Source of the DNA: Acridotheres tristis
Lineage: Eukaryota > Chordata > Aves > Passeriformes > Sturnidae
Direction: 5' to 3'
DNA: 64,000 bases
Assembly: GCA_037013685.1 (NCBI GenBank)
Contig: CM072895.1
Location: 8,902,463-8,966,462 of the forward strand
Shown: positions 38,861 to 50,300 of the stretch, one piece after another
How positions within the stretch are numbered: the first letter of the stretch is position 1
Layout: every line of letters starts with the position of its first letter
Translations under genes and position numbers: made by a program
The notes under the pieces: generated by a model
Seen by the model: the letters and a program-made list of their open reading frames with translations, nothing else
Database searches by the model: none
What the model was told of the DNA's origin: nothing

Positions 38861-40444
38861 CAGGATGCAAATAACAAATTGGCAGGCTGGGGTTTCGGAA
38901 GATTCTGCACATATCTGAGGGAACAGACATGTTACCACAAGATTGCTGAAGAAAATTAGATTGATGATTTTGCTGTCTGGAAGATGTGTGTCATCAGCAA
39001 AGGCATATAGCAAGGGCAAGTTCCTCTCTGGCCCATGGAAGCCCATGGGGAGCCTTGATGGGGCTCAGTCCAAGCATTGCTGGTGTTACACTGGCAGGTC
39101 AAGGGCAGAGGCATTACTGGGGTCTGCCCGGCCTGACCTGTGCAGTTTTAAGCCTGGGAATTATAAAAATAATGTATTGCAGGACATCGTGGTGTTACTG
39201 TCATTTTTCTGACCAGATCCACTCAATAGCCCTAACAAATGCCAGCGATGAGTCAGTTTTCAATGGTCAGTGCCAGCACAGAGTGACACTGCAGACCACA
39301 AGGCAGAGAGAGAAATGCTGAGACAGCCTAATGGAGCATCCAGCTCAGTCCAAACAACTTACATGTTTTGTTTTGTTCTTTTAATTCTTGAAAAGAATTA
39401 GAAAGGGATGGCAGATTTCACCAGAAGTGAAAGAAAACCACAGAGGTCTTTGTCTGTGGATTAAGCGTTTTCAAGAACTAGCAGGAATAAATGTTTTCCT
39501 GTTTTCACTGTTTTCTGTACCTTAGGACCAAGACACATAGGTTATTTGTTGAGGCTCCAAAGTTTTCTTATTTGGGCTTGGTTGTTTTGGAGAACTTGTT
39601 TTGCAGGACTGTACATCCCAGGGAAGGAAATTAAGGTCAGAGATGAGAAAAACCCACCTAAGGGCCTGAAATAATTTTCATTTCTCCAAGACCACCCTGT
39701 GTGGGAATGATACATTCAAAAATGGGTGGAACCTCTAAGCCTGGAATTGTATCAAGTTATTCATGAAAAATCTCTGAGATCTTTGTGTGGACCAAGATTT
39801 GGGTGGTACTTTCTCACTCTTTCTTCAGAAAAGGCACTGTGGCCTCACAAACTGAAAACTAGCCTTGCTTTTTTCCCTGACTTTAAAAATAACTATGTAT
39901 CTTGAAAAGCTGTCTCAGCAGTAGTGAAGGAATGGAAAAAAAAGTCCATGATATCCCCATGGTTTCATACAGTGCAGCTGTGCTAACAGTGCACAGAGAC
40001 TGAGACCAGGGGAAAGGCACGAAATAGTCCATGAAATGAGCAGTTGAATTTAACAGTAAAGCTTCACGTAATGCAGAGAGCGATTGTCCAGGTATCTCTT
40101 TGCAGATGGCAGGTTTTTACTTTCATTTTTTAGGGGAAAAATCTAGAATATTAATAAATTCGAGCCTTTTGTCTTAATAAATTTTTTACTGAAATCAATG
40201 GGGAAATTATCATCTTACTTGAAATCTTTCTTACATTAAATTAACATCTGTAAATATTCTTGCAATATATTTGGATGAAATATCCATATTCTGTTTTGAT
40301 TTTCTTTCTGGTAGAATGTCTGTAGGATGACAGTCATATTTTAAAAGAACCAGGTTGATAATGAATTGATTGTATTTTTATAATATTTGTTGTTTGTTTT
40401 TATCATAGTTATTATTTTTATATACAATATAGTATAAATATTGT

Positions 40445-40465
40445 AACTGATTTATTAAATCAGTT
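40445..40465. repeat. 21-bp perfect palindrome
   Basis: AACTGATTTA and TAAATCAGTT are perfect inverted arms around a single T. It lies in an AT-rich tract, directly before a consensus branch point, polypyrimidine tract and AG at 40471-40490. Confidence 0.85.
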
Positions 40466-43237
40466 TAAAACTAACTTTCTTTTCTTTTAGAGGAGCAAGC
40501 ATGCATCAACATAAAGCTTTCAAAAGTCCCTCTTAGTTCTTGGTGCAATTATTAGCGGTTACTAATAATTAAAAAAGATTAGTGCAGGCATAATGGAACA
40601 ACTATCAACCAAATGTAATATCCAGTTGCCACAGTGGATCTATTCCCCCTGACTTGACACTAACATGCTGGTGGTTAGTTTATAACCCTCTTTAGGTTAC
40701 AGCATTTTAACGTTTCTCCAGTGTTTATTTATTCTCTTCCCAAAGAATGTTCTGAAATATCAAGTTTACAACCTGTGGCTCATGTGATGGTAGTGGAAAC
40801 AATTAAGCCAGAAACTTTCAAAGCCACCACTGGGATTTTGATGCCCAAAGTCATTAATTTTAATAAGAAGGGAGCTGCTAGTCGTCTTAAGTGGTTTGTA
40901 AAATCTCAACCCATAAAAACACCTTTCTACTGGTTCCAGTTTACGGGGAGCTCAGAGCAAGGTAAACACATGTAAGAAAATAGTAGGTGTTAAAAGGTGG
41001 AAAGTACATGTTCAGATATCCCTGAGACCACTCAAGGAACCAAAGGGCAGCCCCAGCCTTGAGCTGGCACATGGGGGGCTGCTCCTGCCTGCAGCATCTC
41101 AGGGAGTTACTGACTGATCAGAGCATGAGGCACGGAGAAGGAAGTCAATGGAAAATGAAATTTTGGCTACAGCTCAGTTCCAGCGGCTTCCTGCCACCCA
41201 CTGGTCTCTGCTGCCACCTCAGCACCCATGTGGTGTCTGTAGGTGCTTGGTCCTTCCTACCTGCCTGAACCCTCCTGTCCAACTTCACACTGTGTTAACC
41301 TCCAAGGTGCTAAAGAGCTGCATTTGGATGTTGGTACTTTGCTGACCCACCATCATGGTTGGATAAAAATTAAGAACTCTCCACTGTGGCCTGAGAGACC
41401 CCCCCAGTGGAACCCTGTGAGCATCTCTTCATTTATGTGAGTCTGGAGATGGCTTTGATTCAGCCATGAGCCTGTGCCATAACTGAGGAATTCTTAAAGG
41501 CTTTGGAGAGCACCAAGAGCTCTCAAAGGAAATTGCTGCACTGGGGAAAATTCGGCCTCAACATGAAATATGAAAGAAAATCTTAATGGGGAAAAAATTT
41601 CAGAACCGGCAGATCTATCTGTGATATGAAATAGAGCATGGAGTGAGTATGAAGGAGTTTGGAAAGGACTCATTGGGAGTCTGAATGCTTGGGAAAAGAA
41701 GAAAAAAAAGGGATTTTCTTGTGTGTTTTGTTAATAAAACCAACCTTGAAGGATTTTAGAATTAGTTTTAGAAAACTTTATGTTTTTCTCTATCTGTTGT
41801 ATGATCTCTGAAGGACTTAATGAATGTTGGCTACAAGTGACAAAGTTACTGTAGTATTTGCCAGTGAGTCTTGTAGTAACAATAATTAATTATCAGGAGG
41901 TATTGGAAGGACTTTTGGATGAAACACAATGCAGTGGAAATAGAGGTGACCATCAAGACTGGTATTGTGACAGACTTCAACAAAGTCGAAAAGGAAAAAA
42001 GCTGCCATTAGTCGTAGATGTGACTATTTTGGAAGAGAACAAAATGTTCCATAAATGAAACATGTGGTTTCACTTGCGGCACATTTTGTACATTGTCACC
42101 AATGAAGTTTAGGATTTTTTATTACTTTTTCATTAAAATGTCTTACTGGTTTCACTCAGGAGGCAAAATCTTTCACGTGGCTTTAATTGTTTCTGTCATA
42201 AAAGTCATAGCATCCATGTAATAGAAATAGTTTTGCAGACCACAGCTTCATATTGCCTATTAATTCTCTCCCATTTTCTGTACATACAACTCATTTGCCC
42301 ATCTCAGGGACAGGAAAATTTCTTGCAATTAAGACTCAATATGAACTGCTGAAGTTAGGGAGGAAAAATAACTTTATGTCAGTCCTGGGTTATTAGATTT
42401 TTGTTTCAGCTATCTTAGCTCACAATGAGTTCACATGGCTACATACCAAAGGAGAGAGTATATATTGACTTTCTTCTAAAATCAGTGAAACTCTAGAAGA
42501 TGAAAACAAAAGGTCTTTTTCTGCATCATTCCAGTCATGTACAAGAGGTGGTAATACTTCAGACAAGACTGAAGAGCTGTGGCAGAATTGTTTCAAGGAG
42601 CCTTTGGACAGGTCATTTACCCCTTTTTTCTTCATTACCTGCTGGAGTTCAGGTCTCACATATCCCATCCAGCTGCCAAGCTTCCATGCTTCTGTCATCA
42701 GCCTAGGCTTCCTTGTCCCCAATCCTGACTGGATGAGGAGACCTAATTCTTGTTGCAGTTAAAACAATAACTTGCTTTCTACAGATGATGTGCAAAATTG
42801 GGTCGGGGGGGGGAGGAAGAGATAGTGAGATAATTTGTGTTATCTTGTTAATTTAAGATCAGCTTCTCTTCAGGTATTTGTTTTCCTCAAAGAGAGTCAT
42901 TTGCCAGCTTGGAGAGAGTTTTGTCATTAAACCTTCAGCCCAGCAGGGGAGGCAACATTGACCCCCTACCACAGACTCTAAGGCTTCCAAGAAGTCATTA
43001 AAATGCCAGAAGACAGCAATAGAGTATCTGTTGCCGTTTCTCCATTTTTCAGTTAAGTGTTTACTTGAAGGCTTCCTAGGAAATGCCAGTGCTGTCTTTA
43101 CTTGCTGCCCCAGAGCCAAAAGCCTTGTGCACCTTCTCAGCAGTCAGGGGCACCCAACAAGCAGTGCAGTCTTCTGCTTTCACCTTTGTTTTGGCTCTCT
43201 TCCTCCTTTACTCATATTTAAACGTTGTGTTTTGCAG

Positions 43238-43507
43238 TTCAAGGACGACAAAGACAAGCCCAGCCTTGGAGGGACCCTCGGTGACAGCCCTGCCCCCTGT
43301 CCAGCTTTCGGAGCAGGTCCCGCTGGCACCTCCTTCCCTGAAGCCACAGCCGATGGACGAAGAGGACAGCCTGTCTCCTCACCTCCTGTTGCCTGACAGC
43401 ATCAGCCAGCTGGAGGAGTTTGGCAGGCAGAAGAAGTGGCACAAGAAGCAGCACAAACACCATCGCCAGAGGCAGTTCAACGACCTCTGGGTTCGGATAG
43501 AGGACAG
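43238..43507 (+). CDS. TRABD2A: TRABD2A (TIKI1) coding exon, linker and basic/His-rich segment
   Basis: This 270-nt exon has acceptor TTTTGCAG (AG 43236-43237) and donor AG|GTAAGT (43508-43513). Its first base completes the AA left by the previous exon (AAT, Asn), and its last two bases (AG) join C of the next exon to make Ser. The product starts [15 protein letters not shown], continues as a Pro/Leu/Ser-rich linker, then an acidic [28 protein letters not shown], a run of His/Lys/Arg/Gln, and [10 protein letters not shown]. The second half ([28 protein letters not shown]) is what I remember of human TRABD2A; the Pro-rich first half differs more, as expected for a linker between protease domain and membrane anchor. 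The upstream intron is open in frame for about 155 nt, but the acceptor and phase fix the exon start at 43238. Paralogue TRABD2B has only the general pattern here, so TRABD2A is preferred. Confidence 0.95.
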
Positions 43508-46500
43508 GTAAGTCATGGCTGCTGTGCTCCCTGTTCTCCTCCTGCTGGCTCCTTCCTCCACGCTCTTTGCAGATCCCAGCTCTTGTTGATTAGGCGATAG
43601 GGAGGGTTGGACAAAGGCTAACTGGGAGACACGGAGAGTGAGATGATGTTTTCTTGGCCTAATGAAGATCTAGGAGGAAAATAGGCATGCTCATAGGCAT
43701 GTTTGATCAAAAAGCAAAGAGGAAAAGAAATTAATGCTTAAAATATTTAAAGTACACAGAAACAAAGACTTGTCAGAGTAAAAAAACAGGAAAAGAAAAA
43801 CAATACAAAATACTCTGTCCTTGTCCTTTTTCTTCCAATAATTCTTTTCCTATCTGTACTGGCAGTTTTCAGCCCTAAGACTTGCCCATTTTCCAACCAT
43901 AGAGAATATTCCTGAGAGTTTTTAAGATTCTGACAAATCTGACTTTCAACCTGCTTAACTGTGTTGTGGGGCTGAAATGTTTTAACATCTCAGACTGCAT
44001 TGAAAAATAGCAAACTGAAGCAAAATTCAGTACTTAACTAAATCCTCTATGTGAGGAGAATGGAGGTAGGCATTTTTCCATGGCTCTTCCAATTTTGGTC
44101 TGAGGTTAAAAACTCCCATTCAGTGTTTGAATAAGAACCTTCATGTTTGACCAGGGCTTCTCAGTGTGTGCTTTTAGGATTCCTGGGCAATCCATTCTCC
44201 CACCTCTAAAGCTCTTAGTGCCTTTATCCAGGCCAAGTCATGGGCAGATAAGCAGCCACACTGTTTATTGATCTTCTAACAAGTAGAAGAAACTAAGTAA
44301 TATGTTGGGAACTGACTGCTCACCTCCACATATAAGGATTGTCTTTGAGCATTACATATTCCCATTTTCATAGCACCTAAATTCTTTGCAAGTCTCTCAG
44401 AGGTTTCTCCCTTTGCTAAGAAAAACCTTTCACGTATTTGTGTTTTCAGATTTTAATTATTATTACTATTATTTTTATTCATTCTTTTTAATAGAGCAGT
44501 TACCTCATTTTTTGTAGTTTATTGTTTTCTCAGGGTGAATGATGTAAGGGCTGCTATTAAGGTGGTGCATATTAATCTTAATGTAATAAGGCTGTTTCTG
44601 AGGTCAGTGCCAGCTTTGTAAGAAGGATTCATGTATTTTCTTTTCAAAGTGTGTTCAGTGGTTGGATCCCCTACACAGAGGGTGTTTAAGCATGAACTAA
44701 GTGGCATTTGGTTCACCATAGATGATTGCCTCAAATACAAGGGACTTTTCTCTCCTTCTGCCTGGACACTGCTGACTTGTTGTGTCCCATGATGTCCCAG
44801 CATTTCACAAGGGTCTGTGGTCCAGTTCCTCATGTGTTGTACAAGTGAGGCGATTAAACAGATCTGGTAGGAGCCTGGCACTTGGGTACAATCCTCCTAC
44901 CCCTATCCTATCTGTCCAGAAAGGATATTGGTTATTGGCAGTGGAAACAGCAGTTGGGAGCTTAAAGTGGTGCTTAGGGATTTTTGCACCTTTTGCTGGT
45001 TTTATTAAATGTTCCTAGGAAAGGTATTTAAGAGGTAGTTCTGAAGGTTAAATTGAATCAAAGCCTTTTATCCCTCTATTTCCATTTCATAAGGGTGGAG
45101 ATTGGGGTGAGGAAACACAAGTTTCCGCTCCCACCATGCTGGTGATGAACCAGACACTGTGTGTTGCCTGCCTTGCTGAAAGATCCCAGGGAGATAATAG
45201 TGGGAGATCACAGGCCTAGAAATGAGGAAAGGCTGGAAGAAGGGAAGCTTGCCTTAGTGCTTTCAGATGGTTTTAGTCCTTCTACAGTTCTGGAGTAACT
45301 TCTGGTGTTTTCCTGGAAACAAAGCAAAACAAAAAATACAAATTCACTAAATCAGAGACTCACAACCAGCTCTGGTTTCCCCATAAATTGGATGGGGTCT
45401 CAACTTTCATAAACCAGCTGCTGCATATTGTGCTTTTGGCAGTTGGGTTTCATCAGCATTAATTGCAAGCTGGACCCTGCACAAAGCAATAAACAGTGAG
45501 TTCTCTCCAACTGGTTCCTTTCTGATTGGCAAGAAAAGAGCAGAAATGTGTGTCTGTGACCAGACTTTGTATGGTGATCATTTTTTGGGAAGAAACAAGC
45601 AGGGTGGCTGATCATACAGGCAATAGCGTGTTACCTGTGCAGGAGAGAAACGTGGACTGCATCATTAATGTTTCAGCAGTGAGACTTAGCACTCATTTTT
45701 GAAGGGTAATTGGTGTACTAGGGAGTTCTGTTTCTCGCCTGTCCCAAAAATCCTTTGTGCATTTGCACACACTTCAGTTGGATGTTCTGTATGGACTGAA
45801 GTCTCTGCATTTAGTATTAACTTGAGCTATGGCCCCATCCTTCCAAATGGCTGTTCCTCCAGTTCCCTAGCTCACCAGTTGTCACCTGAAACTTGAATTG
45901 TTCACCTTTGAGACAAAGTAGAGGGACTTAGGTCTTTGTTACAGCCTTTGGGGGAAAGCTGCATAAAGCTCATTGTTTCCATGCAAAGTCACCAGAATTC
46001 AGCTCTTGGAGCTGCCTTTCAGCCTGAAAAGTCAAAGAGAAATATACAGGTGGAGGACAAATCCAGGCAAATTTAAACCAGGTTATTGATTCCTGTATGA
46101 ACCTCATTGAACTGTGAAATGACTGTGGTTCATACAGCTCTTTTCCAAAGCTTTATTGACCATGGATTAGAGGACTTTATGAGCCATGAATTGCAGGGCT
46201 TTTATGGACTACGCATTTCTAGGCGATTTCATACACTTCCATGGCAATCTTGGGGTGTTTTCTTAAGCTACCAACACAGAAACAAAGGAAATGAACACAG
46301 GAGAACAATCTTAAAGGAACATCAAAGGTCTGACTCCAACCTATAAAAGCCAGGAAATCCATAATTAATGGTTCCACTAAGACTTCAGCTCTCACAGTCA
46401 TTCGGGTCTGATCCAAGGTTATGGCTACAATCTGAAATGGCCTCGTGAAAAATGAGTCATCATTTAATGCCACACATCATTATTAGTATTTACTTTCAAT

Positions 46501-47371
46501 TATACCTTGGAGATTGTCCTTTTCTTTTTGTTCCGTCTTAACAGCTGAGGCATTTGAGTTGGCACCCCTGAGTGGACAGTGTTTAGATTTGTGTGTTGGA
46601 GGGTTAGTACTGCTGTGGAGGATGAGAAAGCTTCTGCTCTGTCTCCTCCCTGTCTTTGACAGAGCTAAGATTTGCTGATCTCCTGGGTAATCGGCTGCAC
46701 TGGAGGCTATTAAAAAATAAAAAATGCTGATGAAATGTGTGGTTTCCTCTCCCTTCTGCCTCCTTCCCCCAAAATCTAAACAAACTGAAGAAGTCCTGCC
46801 TGACTGCAGTTTCTGTTTGAAATGGCTTGTCAAGAATCAAAATTAAATGGAGATTTCAAGTAGCAAGATTTTTTTCTTCAACTGCTTGATTTTGCAGAAA
46901 TGTGCAGATCTGAAGTCTGTCCTTGGGAGAAATTTGAACTTAGGCAAAACTCAAACCTTGGCTATCTCCCATAGCCAAAATCCAACTGGGGTAGCAGGGA
47001 GGAGAGGCAAAACCCTCAGGCTGCAGGGCTGCAGTTTGGCATACAGAGTGTCATTGTTCCTGTTGACACTGTGTTAGCTAGGCTTCCCCATGTAATATAA
47101 ATAATTAATTACAGATCATTCACTGGCTTTTCATGACGAGATGCTCAGTTAACTGAAAGAAGAGAGCAATGCCTGTGAGGTTTCAGAGTGGTCAGTGAAG
47201 GGCAGGTCAGGATTGCACCTTTGTTGTAGCAGGAAAATGGTTCAAGGCTACCAACAAAATCAGCCCAGGAAAAGGGAGAACCCCTCCCAGCTGCTGGGAG
47301 GAGTACCCTGGGACCTAAGGCAAGGAGGGAGGAAAGCTCCTGGGAGAAAGGAGAGAGGGGAGTTATTAACT

Positions 47372-47392
47372 GGGAGGGTGTTGTGGGAGGGG
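47372..47392 (+). other. Canonical G-quadruplex motif
   Basis: Four G runs of three or four separated by A, TGTTGT and A meet the G3+N1-7 rule on the sense strand. They sit in a purine-rich stretch (about 47280-47440) of the last intron. Whether it folds in the transcript is unknown. Confidence 0.75.
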
Positions 47393-50300
47393 TGCGGTTT
47401 GGAAGGAGCAGTGGCAGCTAGGGGATGTGAAAGAGAGAAGTACATTGGTGGGAAGAAAAAAAGAAGAAAAGATGTAAAGGGCAAGTTAATTCCCACTGCC
47501 AAGGAAGAGATCTGGGTGAAGGTGGTGTTTGGAAAGAGGCTAAGGACACACACACGTCAACAGGAAAGAAATTAAGGGGAAGGAATTGTTCTCCGAAGAG
47601 AAAAAAGGAAATTCTTGTCCCAGATGTAAGCTCAGCCCTGCAGAAGCTGCCATTAGTGGGAAATGGAATGAATTCTCCGTGTAAGTAGAAATGGCAGCTC
47701 TCTGATAGCCCTTTGCAGACTGTTCAACCTCAGATGAATGCAATAACATCACAAATATCAATTTATTTTGGAAGAAGCAGTTGTTTTAGGGGAAAAAAAA
47801 TGTGTAGCAATGATGGATGAAGGGAGACAATACGTAATAAACTACACTGAGTTTGCCTGTACAGAGTGAACCTTATCAGTTTGGATGGAATTTAAGCACT
47901 TAGCCTGTTATCCTTTCTTTCAAGACAATGCAGTGATGGAAAACAGAACTCTGTCAACTCAGACAAACTTTTAATTCCACTTAACTGCATCTGAAAGGTA
48001 AATTTCAGTAAATTAATCCAAATTGCTTCCTTTTCACAACACATGGTGCTGAAATACAGTACTTAACTTCATTAAAGAAAAGACTGCTTTTATTTAGAGG
48101 AGACCTAGACACCTTTGAAGTCTAACAGGTAAATTGTGGTCAGATGATTTCCCTCCATATGGTAGCTTTGAGCTTGAAATTTCCATCACTGGGGCCTTGT
48201 TTGTTTAAATTACCCTGTCTGCCTCCCTGGTCAGGACACTGCTCAGGGAGTGCCTCCTGATGCTCCTGGGGAGGGGGATCACTGCCTCCTCCAGCCTCCA
48301 GCCAAGGAAACAGTGTCACCTTTGCATTTATTTAACCTGTGTTCAGCCAGGGATGAGGACACAGCTTCAGGACCTCTCCATCTTGTGGTGAGCCTGTCTC
48401 CCTGCGGGATTGCTCCAGCAGCCAGGAGCAGCAGAAGTGTGGGGGTGTTGGGAGTCCCACCTTCCCTCCCTCGTCCCACCTCACTGCTGGCTGGGGCTTC
48501 ACTGGGTTGTGTGGCCCCTTGACTTTCCCCCAGCACTTCTGTCTGTTCCCTTCACTGTTCTCCCAGCAGGATTTCCTTCTCAGGAATCTTCCCTGATCAC
48601 ACTGAGTGCCCCCAGGCTCCAGGCTGTGGCATACAAATATCTGCAGTCATCAGAAGAACCCCTGGGTTTCTCAGTTTGGGTACAAGAGCTTTCTGTGACA
48701 CAGTCACAAAACATCTCCTGGACAAATGCTCTCTCCTGCTTCCTTTGTGGAAGGTGAACCTTTATATCTTGAACTGGTCTAAATTCTGCTCTTAGTTTGC
48801 CCAATTTCTTTAAACTCTAGTGGATATACAGTGCCCAGAAGACATTTTGGGCAGTTTAGCAGTGCATCAATTGATCCTTCTTTCTCCCAACACTGCCTGC
48901 CTCTCTCAGACGTGCCATCGTGCTTCTGTGAAGGCATCCTCAGCTCCTCCTGAGCAGAGAGCCAAGTTAGGGAATACTGCATGTTCCCCTCCTTATTTTT
49001 TCCTGTTTCCATTTGATCCCCCTTTAAGGTGAGCAGATGGCTCATTGCCTCCTTTAAACAAGCACTGGCTCTGGCAGTTCTGTCACCATGCCCTTTGCAC
49101 AGCCACAGGTACACGAGCCCTCCAGTGAAAGTAGAATAGGAGTACGGTGTAACTCAGCACAGTAAAAGCAAGAGGTAAATCTCCCGACTGTAACAAATGA
49201 TATGGTGATGACATATCCTCCCTCCCAAGATGGTTTTTATTGAGGCTTCTTGGATTATCAGGTTGGTCAGAGTGCACAGAATATATTAATTAAAGCTCTG
49301 GAACCTGGCCTCAGCACACAGTTCTCTAATGCATCTCAGTAAGGACGGGAAGTCCTGACATTCATGTCCTAACCTGTAGCATCTCTGTGCTAATAGACCT
49401 TCCCTGTCAGCTGGCTGTGACTGATAACTTCTTTCCCCTTGTAAAGTCAAAGAGTTAATTTGTTATCCTCCAGATGGGGCTGAAAAGATGTGCAGCCTCA
49501 CTTTCACCTGCTAAACACACGAAAAGATCCATGTGTTTTACTTTATTCCATTGTTCTTAATAATGTGCTGCCGTAGTGGGATGAAACAAACACAGATAAA
49601 ATTAGAGAAAAACAAGCAAAAGCCTTGCATGTTTACTTTATTATTGCTTAAGTGTCTCAGCACCAGTATGACCAATTCATATGAAGCAGTATAGAAATGC
49701 TGTTTTAATGAAAGCTATAAATACCTGAAAGCATAATCATTAAAGAACACAGAAGTCTTTTGGAAACGTAATTTGTGTATAGATTTCAGTTTTGTTTCAT
49801 TAAACTAAATTCTCTATTGGTAATGCGTTAGGTATTTTATTTTAGTGAAATTTAAATCCATCATGAATATTAAATCCATATTTCTGAAGGCAAACGAGTA
49901 ACAAAATTGAAGCACACGAGTTAGGATTTTTGAACGATGAGGTATTTTTCAGCACTGGATATCCAAGAGCACTTTCTGCTCTTTCCTCCTCAATGCTGAT
50001 TAAGATTGAAAATACAATACAAGATGTTTTATGGGGCCTATGAAGAGCTTTATTTTCCTTTCTTGTTTTCTACTTCTTATTTGAGATGTGTTGAGTAAAG
50101 GTAGTCTATAATATCTATATATATATCTGTCCCAGCTTTGTATTTCTGACTGGGGCTGGACACAGCCCTACAACTCCTAACTTTGTTAAGCTGCCTAAGA
50201 TCTGTCTGATGCAGCGCAAACAAAATGTTTTCTTAGGATTCAGTTTCAAGAAGCAGCAGCAGCTGAGTTTAGATGATTCCTTCCTCTGTGATCTCCACTT

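Larger units (their letters stand above)
22947..43237 (+). other. TRABD2A intron, 20.3 kb
   Basis: The intron runs from donor GTAAGC (22947) to acceptor TTTGCAG (ending 43237). It contains an avian CR1 3' end (about 32926-33274), a 51-bp tandem duplication (35076-35183), a CpG-rich block (about 38380-38860), a very AT-rich segment at 40130-40480 with a 21-bp palindrome, and a G9 run at 42805-42813. Two consensus 3' splice sites, at 28620 and 40490, are compatible with the upstream exon's phase but would give early stops. The large ORFs (for example 182 codons on the minus strand at 38382-38930) show no recognisable protein features. Confidence 0.85.

Noticed and set aside
38382..38930. 182-codon open frame on the minus strand, longest in the window
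   Set aside because: It lies in the CpG-rich block, where stop codons are rarer; it overlaps a 134-codon frame on the other strand, is rich in Arg/Ser/Leu without domain pattern, and has no splice or promoter context.
40721..40975. 84-codon frame downstream of the strong cryptic acceptor
   Set aside because: It is not in frame with that acceptor joined to the upstream exon, the stop at 40533-40535 intervenes, and the protein is not recognised.
48250..48757. GC-rich region with 85-115-codon frames
   Set aside because: Pro/Ser-rich translations in several frames at once; no similarity recognised and no splice context.
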